A DNA stretch of 33,799 bases from an uncultured Lachnospiraceae bacterium (lineage in GTDB: Bacteria > Bacillota > Clostridia > Lachnospirales > Lachnospiraceae): positions 1 through 33,799 of the forward strand of contig CAJURU010000031.1 of the NCBI GenBank assembly GCA_910588845.1. The letters run 5' to 3'. Below, piece by piece: positions 33,475-33,799 of this stretch. The notes beneath the pieces are model-generated. The model had not been told where the DNA came from. It saw nothing but the letters and a program-made list of their open reading frames with translations, and did not search any database. Position 1 is the first letter of the stretch. Every line of letters begins with the position of its first letter. The translations under genes were made by a program, and so were the position numbers.

Positions 33475-33799
33475 ATGATATCATTTTATTACTGTGAAAG
33501 ATGCGGAAGGATTTGCATAAATGATGTAAATAGAGGGAGCTGTGACTACTGCGGTTCAGATTCTTACCACCTGGTCCCGGAGAAATATTGGGATGAAGAA
33601 GAGGCTTTTATGCGTGATGACCAGGAGGAGCTTTTACGGGAAGAGCTCGTGAAGACCTCCCCGGTATTTGACGAATACCTCTTTAACCACAGGGATGAGG
33701 ATATAAGGGCGGAATGGGCTAAGTCGCAAGCTGCCCTGGCTCGTGGCAGAGCCATCCAGGAAGGCCGCGACAAAGGCAACCGCTTCGGGGTCGAGTGCC
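33475..33799 (+). CDS. Zinc-ribbon protein, cut by the window end
   Basis: At least 108 residues are encoded and the frame is still open at the last base. It begins MISFYYCERCGRICINDVNR and continues GSCDYCGSDSYHLVPEKYW, so two CxxC knuckles (residues 7-10 and about 22-25) form a zinc ribbon. An acidic helical region (EEEAFMRDDQEELLREEL) follows. The sequence reads like a structural or nucleic-acid-binding zinc ribbon, but no family is recognised. ATG 33475 has AGGAGG nine bases before it. It diverges from the tape measure gene, so it is unlikely to belong to the same transcript. Confidence 0.72.
   Translation, partial: MISFYYCERCGRICINDVNRGSCDYCGSDSYHLVPEKYWDEEEAFMRDDQEELLREELVKTSPVFDEYLFNHRDEDIRAEWAKSQAALARGRAIQEGRDKGNRFGVEC

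Overview
The window looks like a chromosome segment of an anaerobic Clostridia member, most likely Lachnospiraceae. The support is strong AGGAGG-type ribosome binding sites, sigma-A-like promoters, AgrA/AgrC and BlaI/BlaR style regulators, a Clostridia-type radical-SAM peptide cassette and a small protein resembling a Lachnospiraceae-enriched family. No rRNA, tRNA, CRISPR array or transposase gene was seen, and no gene-free stretch exceeds about 300 bases.

Region 1 (1-9351, + strand) is a ribosomally made peptide (RiPP) cluster. A 55-residue Cys-rich precursor (92-259) is followed by a perfect 15-bp hairpin. Then come an AMP-forming ligase, a radical SAM/SPASM maturase of CcpM type, a TIGR04066-type peptide-maturation protein and an acyl-carrier-related protein without a visible phosphopantetheine serine. 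A 1016-residue FtsX/MacB-like permease, a 250-residue internally deleted permease paralogue and an ABC ATPase probably export the product or give immunity. A strong terminator closes the block. The RiPP genes look AT-rich by eye, while the genes from about 7.1 kb on are GC-richer, and the two permease copies converge toward their 3' ends, which suggests a recombined, mosaic origin.

Region 2 (9352-14238, + strand) is regulatory: a LytTR response regulator with a GHKL histidine kinase (AgrA/AgrC style), a BlaI-type repressor overlapping a BlaR1-type M56 membrane protease, and a small protein of unknown function. The regulators may sense the peptide or envelope stress, which is an inference from position only.

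Region 3 (14250-23502) starts with a minus-strand OmpR-type regulator and kinase. They diverge from a plus-strand operon encoding a lipoprotein solute-binding protein with an apparent beta-propeller N-terminus, two importer permeases and an HlyD-like adaptor. The divergent spacer carries two copies of an 8-bp box repeated at 11-bp spacing, one per promoter, a likely binding site of the linked regulator. No ATPase is encoded in this operon. A MATE efflux gene with its own promoter and leader hairpin follows, and then a 97-bp palindromic MITE-like element.

Region 4 (23543-33799) holds two very large minus-strand phage-tail genes: a 2089-residue tape measure protein and a 1196-residue tail tip/fibre protein ending in an S74-like chaperone domain. 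No capsid, tube, lysis or integrase genes are visible. The module is bounded by the palindromic element on one side and, on the other, by a divergent zinc-ribbon gene whose promoter overlaps the tape-measure start. It is either a decayed prophage edge or a retained tail-only module.
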